Shown: positions 7,161-13,876 of the stretch, in pieces
Position numbering within the stretch: position 1 is the first letter of the stretch
Layout of the letters: each line of letters starts with the position of its first letter
Assembly: GCA_945867285.1 (NCBI GenBank)
Contig: CAMBHX010000024.1
Location: 1 to 16,206, forward strand
Length of the DNA: 16,206 bases
Reading direction: 5' to 3'
Source of the DNA: Sulfuricurvum sp. IAE1
GTDB lineage: Bacteria; Campylobacterota; Campylobacteria; Campylobacterales; Sulfurimonadaceae
The notes under the pieces: model-generated
The model's input: only the letters and a program-made list of their open reading frames with translations
Told to the model about the DNA's origin: nothing
Database searches by the model: none
Position numbers and translations under genes: made by a program

Positions 7161-8465
7161 TTGAACGAAACAGCCTATACTAATCGACGAACTAAGCTGC
7201 TAGAAATGATTACCGAGGGAGTGATAATCCTCTCTTCGGCCCCCACAAAAACCCGTTCTAATGACACCGAATATTCGTACCGTCAAAACAGTGATTTTTA
7301 TTATCTTACAGGTTTTGAAGAACCCAATAGTCTCCTTATTTTGAGTAAAACCAAAGAATCTACTCGTACAATACTCTATGTTGAGCCTCATAGTGATGAA
7401 TATGCGTTGTGGAATGGTGCAGTGTTAGGCGTCACTAATGCGCAACAGCAATTTTTAGTAGATGAAGTACATAACATCATAGAATACCCCAATCATATCA
7501 AAGAGATTTTACGTGACCACATCCATCTTTATTTTGATTTTTTAGATGATTCGCATCATCTCAAAGTAGCGCAAAACAGTGCCAAAGAATTGCGAGAAAC
7601 GAGAGGTGTAAAGTTGCATGTACGTACGTTTGGTGATGCGACATATCTTGTACGAACATTGCGTTTGACAAAATCGCACGAAGAAATTGAAGCGATACGT
7701 CAAGCAATTGAGCTAACAGCGCTTGCACATCATGAAGCGATGAGAGTCTGTAAACCTTCCATGAGAGAATATGAGCTCCAAGCTGCCATGAGCTATATTT
7801 TTGGCGTGAATGGGGTCAAGAGCGAAGCCTATGGTGCCATTGTAGCTGGAGGTAATAATGCCAATACTTTGCATTATGTCCGCAATAATGACACCTTGCG
7901 TGATGGTGATTTGGTTCTCATCGATGCTGCGTGTGAGTGGGAGCTGTATGCGAGTGACATAACCCGTACCTTTCCCGTCAATGGAAAATTCACTGAGGCA
8001 CAACGTGAAGTGTACAATGCTGTTTTGGATGTTCAACTGCGTGTTATAGAGGCAATAAAACCCAATGTGAAACGGGATTGGCTTCAAAAGTACAGTGAGG
8101 AATTGTTATGTCAAGCTCTTATTGACTTGGGTATTTTAAATGGTCAGTGTGATGCTCTTTTGGAGGCTAAAGCGCACAAAAAATACGCTCCTCATGGCAT
8201 AGGTCACTGGATGGGCTTGGATGTTCATGATCCTTGTCCCTACACCGATGACAAGGGTGAGTCGTTGTGCTTTACGACTGGAATGGTGATGACGATTGAG
8301 CCGGGGGTTTATCTACGTATCGATGATGAGAGTATTCCTCTAAAATATCGTGGGATTGGTATCCGTATCGAGGATGATATTTTAGTGACCGATGAGGGGT
8401 GTGAAAATCTCTCTAGTGTAATAGCCAAGAGCGTGGAAGATATAGAGGGGATGTGTAGAGGTTAA
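7161..8465 (+). CDS. pepP: Xaa-Pro aminopeptidase (aminopeptidase P, M24B)
   Basis: The 434-residue product matches aminopeptidase P, which removes an N-terminal residue preceding proline using a dinuclear metal (usually Mn2+) centre. The N-terminal domain contains the conserved RQNSDFYYLTGFEEP (41-55). The pita-bread catalytic domain (about 170-434) carries the five metal ligands in order: D255 (IDAACEW), D266 (SDITRT), H349 (HGIGHWMG), E380 (IEPGVY) and E404 (RIEDD). H238 and H356 fit the supporting active-site histidines. Length agrees with E. coli PepP (about 440). The start is TTG at 7161, one base after the cheW stop, with only a weak AGAGAG at 7144-7149 upstream, so coupling is probable. 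Its stop overlaps that of a convergent gene; no terminator is visible. Confidence 0.94.
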   Translation: MNETAYTNRRTKLLEMITEGVIILSSAPTKTRSNDTEYSYRQNSDFYYLTGFEEPNSLLILSKTKESTRTILYVEPHSDEYALWNGAVLGVTNAQQQFLVDEVHNIIEYPNHIKEILRDHIHLYFDFLDDSHHLKVAQNSAKELRETRGVKLHVRTFGDATYLVRTLRLTKSHEEIEAIRQAIELTALAHHEAMRVCKPSMREYELQAAMSYIFGVNGVKSEAYGAIVAGGNNANTLHYVRNNDTLRDGDLVLIDAACEWELYASDITRTFPVNGKFTEAQREVYNAVLDVQLRVIEAIKPNVKRDWLQKYSEELLCQALIDLGILNGQCDALLEAKAHKKYAPHGIGHWMGLDVHDPCPYTDDKGESLCFTTGMVMTIEPGVYLRIDDESIPLKYRGIGIRIEDDILVTDEGCENLSSVIAKSVEDIEGMCRG

Positions 8466-8899
8466 TTATAGCTATAGCTCCATCCACTCAGTCCATCTTT
8501 TGCTTCTTTAAACGCATCAGATTCCCCTAAAAAATCGATAATGTGTAATAACTTCCATGGAATTTCCGTTGCTTGAACATCATCGATGATATGATGGGGC
8601 ATAGGTGTCTCTTGAGTAGTGAGGGCAAAGGCTATTCGCTCACGATTATTCAACACATCACTGGTCTGAGTAATCTCAAGCTCGGCACAAAACTTCTTTA
8701 AAAGCTGTTCTTTGATCTCTTGGGGGATCAGGTCGCTAGTGTTGAGGATGATGGTAAAATGCAGTGGCAATTTGGGGGCACTAAGCAATGATGGTGCTGC
8801 CATAATGATGTAATTGACGTTTTCGAGTAATGTGTCAATTTCATTGGTTGCAAGATAGCTTTTAGTATGGAGTGGTTTGGCTTCAAATGGAGTTTGCAT
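8462..8899 (-). CDS. Hypothetical protein (145 aa), second gene of minus-strand pair
   Basis: I do not recognise this family. The ATG (8897-8899 on the plus strand) lies 2 nt after the stop of the gene upstream and is preceded by only a weak GAGA-type Shine-Dalgarno, which fits translational coupling. The product is soluble, with no signal peptide or convincing membrane helix. A mildly hydrophobic stretch at about 28-52 (YIIMAAPSLL and LPLHFTIIL) looks like buried strand or helix. The middle (60-75) is a charged helix, and the C-terminal part has WKLLHIIDFLGESDAFKEAK (114-133) and ends SGWSYSYN. The stop codon overlaps the pepP stop in convergent orientation. Coding status is supported by the full-length open frame and tandem arrangement, not by homology. 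Confidence 0.65.
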   Translation of the reverse strand: MQTPFEAKPLHTKSYLATNEIDTLLENVNYIIMAAPSLLSAPKLPLHFTIILNTSDLIPQEIKEQLLKKFCAELEITQTSDVLNNRERIAFALTTQETPMPHHIIDDVQATEIPWKLLHIIDFLGESDAFKEAKDGLSGWSYSYN

Positions 8900-8901
8900 A
8901 G

Positions 8902-9378
8902 TTATTTCTCATTGATGATTTTTTCGATAAGGGTTGTGATACCCACATGAAGATTGTAGTTACGGATAGGGAAGTCTTCAGCTTCATTTTCGAGATTAAC
9001 GGTGTAACTGCTGAGATATTTACCCAAAACTTCCAAGTCGATAGGGATATATGCGCCATTTATGATTTTTGTGCGCAGCAACATACCAGCATCATTACTT
9101 TTGGAGAGGGTAAAAGCAAGGGTCTTGAGACTCATCATGTCACACCATCGCAAAAATAATGCAGGAGTTAATACTTCGTGCTGTTTTCCCTCGGGGTCGA
9201 AAAGCAATCCTTGATCTCGCAAGGCAAATAAAACAGTGCTGATGGCTTCTACATAGGGGAGCGTTTTTTGTTTCCACATAGGTGCTTCATCAGCGTTATC
9301 GAGCGCCAATGTCATAGCGCCCACAAAAGCATCAGGTTTTCCAGTGGAGAGTAGCGATGCAAAAGAGTGCAAAACCAT
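8902..9378 (-). CDS. Hypothetical protein (158 aa), first gene of minus-strand pair
   Basis: The start ATG has a strong AGGAG Shine-Dalgarno about 7 nt upstream, read on the minus strand at 9385-9389, so the start is well supported. The protein looks mostly helical and cytoplasmic. The stretch LLSTGKPDAFVGAMTLALDN followed by APMWKQKTL (32-40), VLFALRDQG (49-57) and then LTPALFLRWCDM (70-81) reminds me of the helical region found in large TraG/DotL-type coupling ATPases. There the pattern is SG-x-D-A, MWK-G-R-A, ALxxLRD-x-G. That is recall without alignment, and no P-loop is present, so it is not an ATPase by itself. Function is unknown. It is probably co-transcribed with the 145-residue gene and divergent from the DUF445 gene. 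Confidence 0.7.
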   Translation of the reverse strand: MVLHSFASLLSTGKPDAFVGAMTLALDNADEAPMWKQKTLPYVEAISTVLFALRDQGLLFDPEGKQHEVLTPALFLRWCDMMSLKTLAFTLSKSNDAGMLLRTKIINGAYIPIDLEVLGKYLSSYTVNLENEAEDFPIRNYNLHVGITTLIEKIINEK

Positions 9379-9395
9379 AATGTGCTCCTAAATTT

Positions 9396-9423
9396 TTGTG
9401 AACTGTATCGTTTTTTGTATAAT
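9396..9423 (+). promoter_or_regulatory. Divergent-region promoter for the DUF445 gene; symmetrical -10
   Basis: A perfect TATAAT at 9418-9423 is preceded by TTGTGA (9396-9401) with a 16-base spacer, and the DUF445 start follows 28 bases after the -10. The -10 lies within GTATAATAC (9417-9425), which reads GTATTATAC on the other strand. A TATTAT -10 (5 of 6) could therefore also serve the minus-strand pair from the same bases. Facing Shine-Dalgarno sequences form a 7-base inverted repeat, TGCTCCT at 9383-9389 and AGGAGCA at 9439-9445. Confidence 0.65.
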
Positions 9424-9451
9424 ACCCCTATTAAACACAGGAGCATAGCAC

Positions 9452-10150
9452 ATGAATAAAGGTTGGTTAACAAATGGTGTAGCAATTGCACTGTTGGGTT
9501 CGTCGTATGGGTGTGATGGCTTCTTGGCTAAAGCGTTGCTTAATGGTGGTCTTTTTGCCCTCTCTGGTGCAGTGACCAATCAGCTGGCCATTCATATGTT
9601 ATTTGAAAAAGTCCCTTATCTTTATGGGTCTGGGATTATAATCGATCGTTTTGAATCGATACGTGATGCGCTCAAGACACTCATAATGGAACAATTCTTT
9701 ACTCCCGAAAAAATAGAGAGTTTTGTTCAAGCACAAGAAAAGGTGATGGATTTGACCCCTGTGATCGAGGAGACAGATTTTACACCGGCCTATACTGCTC
9801 TTGTGAAAAGCATCATGGAATCCTCCTTGGGAGGGATGTTAGGGATGTTTGGGGGAGAATCCATCATTGAGAAATTCAAAGAGCCTTTTTTGGTCAAAAT
9901 CAAAGCAGCTACTATTGAAATATCCCAAAGTGAATCATTTATCAATGCAGTGAATACTCATGTGCATAAAGGTTCTGGTGATTTAGGAAATACGATTGAA
10001 ACCATTATAACGGCACGGTTGGAAGAACTGACGCCACTTATGGTCAAAGAGATGTTGCATAATCTAATGCGTGAACATCTAGGATGGCTGGTTGTTTGGG
10101 GTGGTGTTTTTGGGGGGCTAATTGGAGTGGCTTCGGCACTGATATTTTAA
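9452..10150 (+). CDS. DUF445 family membrane protein
   Basis: The 232-residue product carries the DUF445 N-terminal signature: a hydrophobic helix (about 32-47) running into GAVTNQLAIHMLFEKVPYLY (39-58), the equivalent of the GxxTNxxAIxMLF motif of that family. The middle (about 65-205) is amphipathic helical, with a glycine-rich GGMLGMFGG segment near 127-135. The C terminus (about 211-232) is a second membrane helix with many glycines (WGGVFGGLIGVASALIF). DUF445 proteins are inner-membrane proteins with no established biochemical function. ATG at 9452 has AGGAG at 9439-9443 with an 8-nt spacer and its own promoter. It is shorter than many DUF445 members (about 400 residues), which suggests a minimal form with a single central helical region. 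Confidence 0.82.
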   Translation: MNKGWLTNGVAIALLGSSYGCDGFLAKALLNGGLFALSGAVTNQLAIHMLFEKVPYLYGSGIIIDRFESIRDALKTLIMEQFFTPEKIESFVQAQEKVMDLTPVIEETDFTPAYTALVKSIMESSLGGMLGMFGGESIIEKFKEPFLVKIKAATIEISQSESFINAVNTHVHKGSGDLGNTIETIITARLEELTPLMVKEMLHNLMREHLGWLVVWGGVFGGLIGVASALIF

Positions 10151-10298
10151 AATGGGACTATATGGAAGTCGAGAAAGAATTTAAAGAATATTTTATTACC
10201 CCTACTCAATAGAAATAAAATTTTAAAGCAACATATAGTAATAATAAGGTAAAATGTAAAACAAGTGATAAAAAATTATTATAGGTAATTGGCTGTTT
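10151..10298. other. AT-rich intergenic spacer
   Basis: These 148 bases separate the DUF445 gene from the beta-propeller gene. They are clearly more AT-rich than the flanking genes, and promoter-like hexamers (TAAAAT at 10250-10255, TATTAT-like near 10276) occur with no convincing -35. No strong hairpin terminator is visible. A promoter for the next two genes must lie here or upstream, but I cannot choose one position. Confidence 0.5.
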
Positions 10299-12386
10299 AT
10301 GATTAAAATTCTGCATACTTTTCAAGTTAAAGGAAGTGTAATCGCTCTTTATGAAGGCGAGGAACATCTTGCTTTTACCGATAATATGGGGTATCTCTAT
10401 ATTGTAAACAAAAAAAATAGTTCAATGGACACTTATTATGTCGACAATGAAATCTCAGAGCCTCTACACCCATATCAAAAAAGTTCTGCTTTTAGTCAAT
10501 TCGGTGAACTTCTTTATGGAGTAGACACTGATGGTAGCTGCGCAATCAAAATCACGCCCCCAAGTCCATTAGAGAATAGAACAGTCACTACAGTAACTAA
10601 AGCCAGAGAGATAACGACAAAAAAAAATTATTTATATGGAAATGATAATCGTGTTGAAAGCGCGACGTTTGCAGGTGAACACAGTGAATATATATTTACT
10701 GGTGGAACAGATGGTAAAGTTTTTATGTACAGTGCGGTTACGGGAGATGTACTCCTTTCGTTAAAATCTTTACCTGATTACATAGCACATATTTCGAATG
10801 ATCCAACAGGACGTTTTCTTTCTTTTAGTTGCTACAACCGTTCATTGTATGTTATGGATTTGCACTATAACGAAGAAATTTTAAATACCTACCCAGGTGA
10901 TGTCATTGAAGACTCTTTCTTTTTTGATAACTGTAAACAACTTTACGCCGTAAGTAGAGATGGGGTTTCTTGTATCTATGATTTAAAAGAAAAAAAGCTT
11001 TCTAATAAAAAATCTATTTTTCTGTCTTGGCCAACATGCTGTGTTTTAGAAAAAAGTTCTCGGTACGCTATAGTTGGAACACGTAGTGGGCATATTCATC
11101 TTGTTAATCTCCAAGATAATACCATTGCATCAACCGAAAAGCTTGATCAAAGAGGAATTGTTTCATGTTCCTTAAAAGATTCAAAGCTTTTGATTGGATT
11201 TGAAAATGGTTCTGTATACTATATTGATCTATATGCTTATGAAGATCAATTTGTAGAGTCACTTGAATTAAAAGATTTTGCGACTACAAAAAAATGTTTA
11301 GATAAAAACTTTTTTTTAGCCATTCACCCCATGTCAGCACTTTTTTATGATGCTTGGGATGAGATTATCAAAGAGATTCGTGAGCAATTTTCAAGAGGGA
11401 ATACACAATCAGCTCTTGAAACTGCCGCCCCTTTCCTATCCGACAGCGCAAATAAAAATGAATTTGATTTTTTAGTTCAAAAGCAAAAAGACTTTAAAAA
11501 GTTTGCTCAATTAGTTGATAATAATCACTATTTTGAAGCGTATGGAATGCTTGAGCTAGCTCCATACCTTTCAAAAACGGAAAGTGCAAAAAAACTTAAT
11601 GCAGCTTTTGTTAAAAATTTTGCACTTGCGAAAAAGATGATTGCCACAGATCCGTTGAGAAGTCTTCCTAAAGTAAAAGAGATGCTAAAACCATTTGCTT
11701 CAGTAGATTCAAAATCAGAACTTATACGTGCGCTTATCCAAAATCATCAGGTATTTCTAAAAGCTGATGAATATATCAAAACAAAAAACTTTAAAAGCTT
11801 TTTTACTTTGACGGAGCAATTTACATTTTTAAGAGATGAAGAAATTTATCGACGTGTTTGCGAAGTTGCTGAAAACGCAATAAATAAGATTAAAAAAATG
11901 GTTGAAGCGCATCATTATGATGATGCAATAGGAGCGATTAAACAATTTGCCGTTTTTACTCCATATAAAGCAACATTGTCAGCCCTATTTAATCGTATTC
12001 AGCTTGAAATGAAATTGATCACTTTGATAGAAACAAATAAAATTAAAGACGTATATGAATTTGTAAAAATGTACCCTGAATTAGAATCGCTAGATGCTTT
12101 TATCCAATACGAAAATATTTTTAGTCATAAACTTTCTGACGCAATGATCTTGGTTGGTCAAGGTGAGATTAAGAAGACTCAGGAAATGTTAGCCGATTAT
12201 TGCTCTATATCTCGCTTTAAACCAAAAATCAAAGAATGTATTCGACAAGCAACATTTAATCGACTAACTAATTTACTCTTGCATAAAAAGATTGAGGAGA
12301 CTAAACCAGTGATGGCATACTATCTGAAAGAGTTTGGCAAAGATACTCACATAGAAAAATTGATAAAGAGATATCGACTGTTATAA
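10299..12386 (+). CDS. Beta-propeller (WD40-like) plus alpha-helical repeat protein
   Basis: The 695-residue product has two parts. Residues 1 to about 320 are beta-rich with repeated WD40-like blades, for example FTGGTDGKVFMYS-TGDVLLSL (133-155), then DPTGRFLSFSCYNRSLYVMDL (168-188), AIVGTRSGHIHLVNL (257-271) and LLIGFENGSVYYIDL (297-311). From about 335 to the end it is almost wholly helical with repeating 30-40-residue units rich in Lys, Phe and Ala, suggesting a solenoid. There is no signal peptide or membrane helix, so it is probably cytoplasmic. No enzymatic motif is seen; a protein-binding scaffold is the natural inference. The ATG at 10299 has only a distant, weak AGG upstream. It is followed after 42 nt by the REC-REC gene, probably in one transcript. 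The family is not one I can name. Confidence 0.85.
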   Translation: MIKILHTFQVKGSVIALYEGEEHLAFTDNMGYLYIVNKKNSSMDTYYVDNEISEPLHPYQKSSAFSQFGELLYGVDTDGSCAIKITPPSPLENRTVTTVTKAREITTKKNYLYGNDNRVESATFAGEHSEYIFTGGTDGKVFMYSAVTGDVLLSLKSLPDYIAHISNDPTGRFLSFSCYNRSLYVMDLHYNEEILNTYPGDVIEDSFFFDNCKQLYAVSRDGVSCIYDLKEKKLSNKKSIFLSWPTCCVLEKSSRYAIVGTRSGHIHLVNLQDNTIASTEKLDQRGIVSCSLKDSKLLIGFENGSVYYIDLYAYEDQFVESLELKDFATTKKCLDKNFFLAIHPMSALFYDAWDEIIKEIREQFSRGNTQSALETAAPFLSDSANKNEFDFLVQKQKDFKKFAQLVDNNHYFEAYGMLELAPYLSKTESAKKLNAAFVKNFALAKKMIATDPLRSLPKVKEMLKPFASVDSKSELIRALIQNHQVFLKADEYIKTKNFKSFFTLTEQFTFLRDEEIYRRVCEVAENAINKIKKMVEAHHYDDAIGAIKQFAVFTPYKATLSALFNRIQLEMKLITLIETNKIKDVYEFVKMYPELESLDAFIQYENIFSHKLSDAMILVGQGEIKKTQEMLADYCSISRFKPKIKECIRQATFNRLTNLLLHKKIEETKPVMAYYLKEFGKDTHIEKLIKRYRLL

Positions 12387-12428
12387 TTATTTGCAGTTCT
12401 TGTCTATACAAAGAAAAGAAGGATTATC

Positions 12429-13775
12429 ATGGAATACAGCAATAACAGAAATATTCTTATTATTGATGACAGTATTGTTATATTGAATATGGTGGAAAAA
12501 GCACTCAAAAAAGACCTAAATAATATTACAATTCATAAAGCTGCCAACTACAAAGAAGCTGAAGATATTTTAGGAAACATCTTCTTTCATGTAGCAATCG
12601 TCGATGTTACCCTTCCTGATTGCAAAGATGGTGATGCTATTGATATGACTATCTCTTTAGGTATCCCTACAATCGTTTTGACAGGAACAACAGATACGCA
12701 ATTGCAAACATTTTTATTGTCCAAAAATATTTCCGATTTGATTTTGAAAAACAATACTAACAATCTTGCTTATGTAGTATTTTCCGTTAAACGGGTACTT
12801 ACGAACTATGTTTCCCACGTTTTAGTTGTTGATGATTCTTCGAGTATGAGACGAATGATTGTTAAGCTTTTAAAAAAACTTCATTTGAGTGTTTTTGAAG
12901 CAGCGGATCCAATAGAAGCAATGGAAATTTTAAATGATCATAATAATCATATTTCTATGGTTATTACCGATTATGAAATGCCAAATATGGATGGATTGGA
13001 ATTTACTCTTAGACTCCGTCAAAAATACAGAAAAGATACTCTGTGCATCATTGCTTTGAGTGCTGTTGATGAAAAAGGTCTTCCATCCAAATTTCTGAGA
13101 CATGGTGCCAATGATTTTTTACATAAGCCTTTTGATCAAGATGAACTTTTCGTACGTGTTAACACGAATCTTGAATTATTAGAGATGTTTGCTTACACTC
13201 GCGAATATGGATCTCGTGATTTTTTAACAAATCTATATAGTAGGCAATATTTTATTAATCACGCACAACTATTGATAGACGAAGCAACACGTAATGCTCA
13301 AATGATATCAATGGCTTATATAGAAATTGACAACCTAAAAGCCATCAGCTCAAGTAATGGGTTTATATGTAGTGATATGATAACAAAGAAACTAGCCCAA
13401 ATCATTACTGAGGAAATTCCTTATCCGTGCTTGGTCTCAAGGCTATCGGAACATACTTTTGTTGCACTTGAACTAGATCGTGATTGTCGCTCTTTTTCTA
13501 AAAGTATTGAAGCTATTCGACTAAAATGCGAGAATGCTCGAGTTGAATTAAACACAAATATTTTATATTTTACGATTTCAGCTGGTGTAGTAGAAGGCGA
13601 ATTTACAACATTACTTGAAATTGTAAAAGAAGCAGAGAAAAATCTTGAATACGCTCAAACTAATGGACATAATAAAGTTTTTACGACTTACAGCGCAAAA
13701 TTTGATGAAAATGATATAGATGAAACTGAAGAAATTTTAGCGATAGATACAAACGAACTTTTTACATCTGATTAA
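12429..13775 (+). CDS. Response regulator with two receivers and a degenerate GGDEF domain
   Basis: Three domains fill the 448 residues. REC1 (about 7-125) has D13-D14, acceptor D59 in IVDVTLPD, the LTGT switch (84-87) and K107. REC2 (about 129-250) has D135-D136, acceptor D181 in ITDYEMPNMDG, S211 and K233 in HKPF. A GGDEF-fold domain (about 262-420) begins with DFLTNLYSRQYF. The signature loop reads SEHTF (340-344) where an active diguanylate cyclase has GGDEF. The metal/GTP strand reads EIDNLKAISSS where D-x-D-x-FK-x-x-ND is expected, and the RxxD inhibitory site is replaced by IPYP. It should thus not make c-di-GMP. The layout matches PleD and Campylobacter CbrR. The acidic tail (about 424-448) is unusual. 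Start ATG has AAGGA 5 nt upstream. Confidence 0.93.
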   Translation: MEYSNNRNILIIDDSIVILNMVEKALKKDLNNITIHKAANYKEAEDILGNIFFHVAIVDVTLPDCKDGDAIDMTISLGIPTIVLTGTTDTQLQTFLLSKNISDLILKNNTNNLAYVVFSVKRVLTNYVSHVLVVDDSSSMRRMIVKLLKKLHLSVFEAADPIEAMEILNDHNNHISMVITDYEMPNMDGLEFTLRLRQKYRKDTLCIIALSAVDEKGLPSKFLRHGANDFLHKPFDQDELFVRVNTNLELLEMFAYTREYGSRDFLTNLYSRQYFINHAQLLIDEATRNAQMISMAYIEIDNLKAISSSNGFICSDMITKKLAQIITEEIPYPCLVSRLSEHTFVALELDRDCRSFSKSIEAIRLKCENARVELNTNILYFTISAGVVEGEFTTLLEIVKEAEKNLEYAQTNGHNKVFTTYSAKFDENDIDETEEILAIDTNELFTSD

Positions 13776-13818
13776 AAGGGTTAATGTTCTTTTATATATG
13801 TTGATATGACTCAAAAGA

Positions 13819-13839
13819 CTTGACAATAAGTGACTAAAG
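13819..13839 (+). promoter_or_regulatory. HAIR-like operator (candidate HspR binding site)
   Basis: The sequence is CTTGACA, seven bases, then ACTAAAG. Against the HAIR consensus CTTGAGT-N7-ACTCAAG this matches 11 of 14 defined positions with exactly the right spacing. It covers the whole -35 hexamer and half the spacer of the clpB promoter, which is where a repressor would block RNA polymerase. HspR is known to repress clpB and other chaperone genes in Campylobacter and Helicobacter. Whether this organism has HspR is not shown here. Confidence 0.5.
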
Positions 13840-13849
13840 GTACTATAAT
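13820..13849 (+). promoter_or_regulatory. Sigma70-type promoter of clpB
   Basis: TTGACA at 13820-13825 and TATAAT at 13844-13849 are both perfect consensus hexamers, separated by 18 bases. The expected start near 13856 gives a short leader of about 20 nt carrying GAGGAG. This is the strongest promoter in the window by eye, and such strength fits a gene held down by a repressor until heat shock. Confidence 0.88.
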
Positions 13850-13876
13850 AGTCTCATATTAATTGAGGAGAATATT

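Larger units (their letters stand above)
13776..13876. other. Intergenic region before clpB
   Basis: This 101-base gap holds the clpB promoter, a HAIR-like element and the clpB Shine-Dalgarno (GAGGAG at 13865-13870, 6 nt from the ATG). Just after the upstream stop, a weak AAAAG...CTTTT inverted repeat (about 13775-13795) is the only terminator-like structure; it depends on G-T pairs and is unconvincing. Confidence 0.6.

Noticed and set aside
7713..8087. 124-codon minus-strand open frame inside pepP
   Set aside because: Opposite a conserved M24 catalytic domain; no ribosome site or family resemblance.
8947..9159. 70-codon plus-strand open frame opposite the 158-residue gene
   Set aside because: The minus-strand frame is longer, has a strong Shine-Dalgarno and pairs with a neighbour, so this is likely its shadow.
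8462..9378. Possibility that the two minus-strand frames are one gene split by a frameshift
   Set aside because: Frames differ but the second has its own ATG 2 nt after the first stop, a usual operon junction, and no homologue is known to me that would show a fused form.
10171..10222. Possible 16-codon peptide (MEVEKEFKEYF...) in the spacer before the propeller gene
   Set aside because: Very short, no Shine-Dalgarno before the ATG, and such frames occur by chance in this length.
13775..13795. Possible terminator hairpin after the REC-REC gene
   Set aside because: The stem is five pairs plus G-T wobbles, with no G-C rich core; too weak to call.
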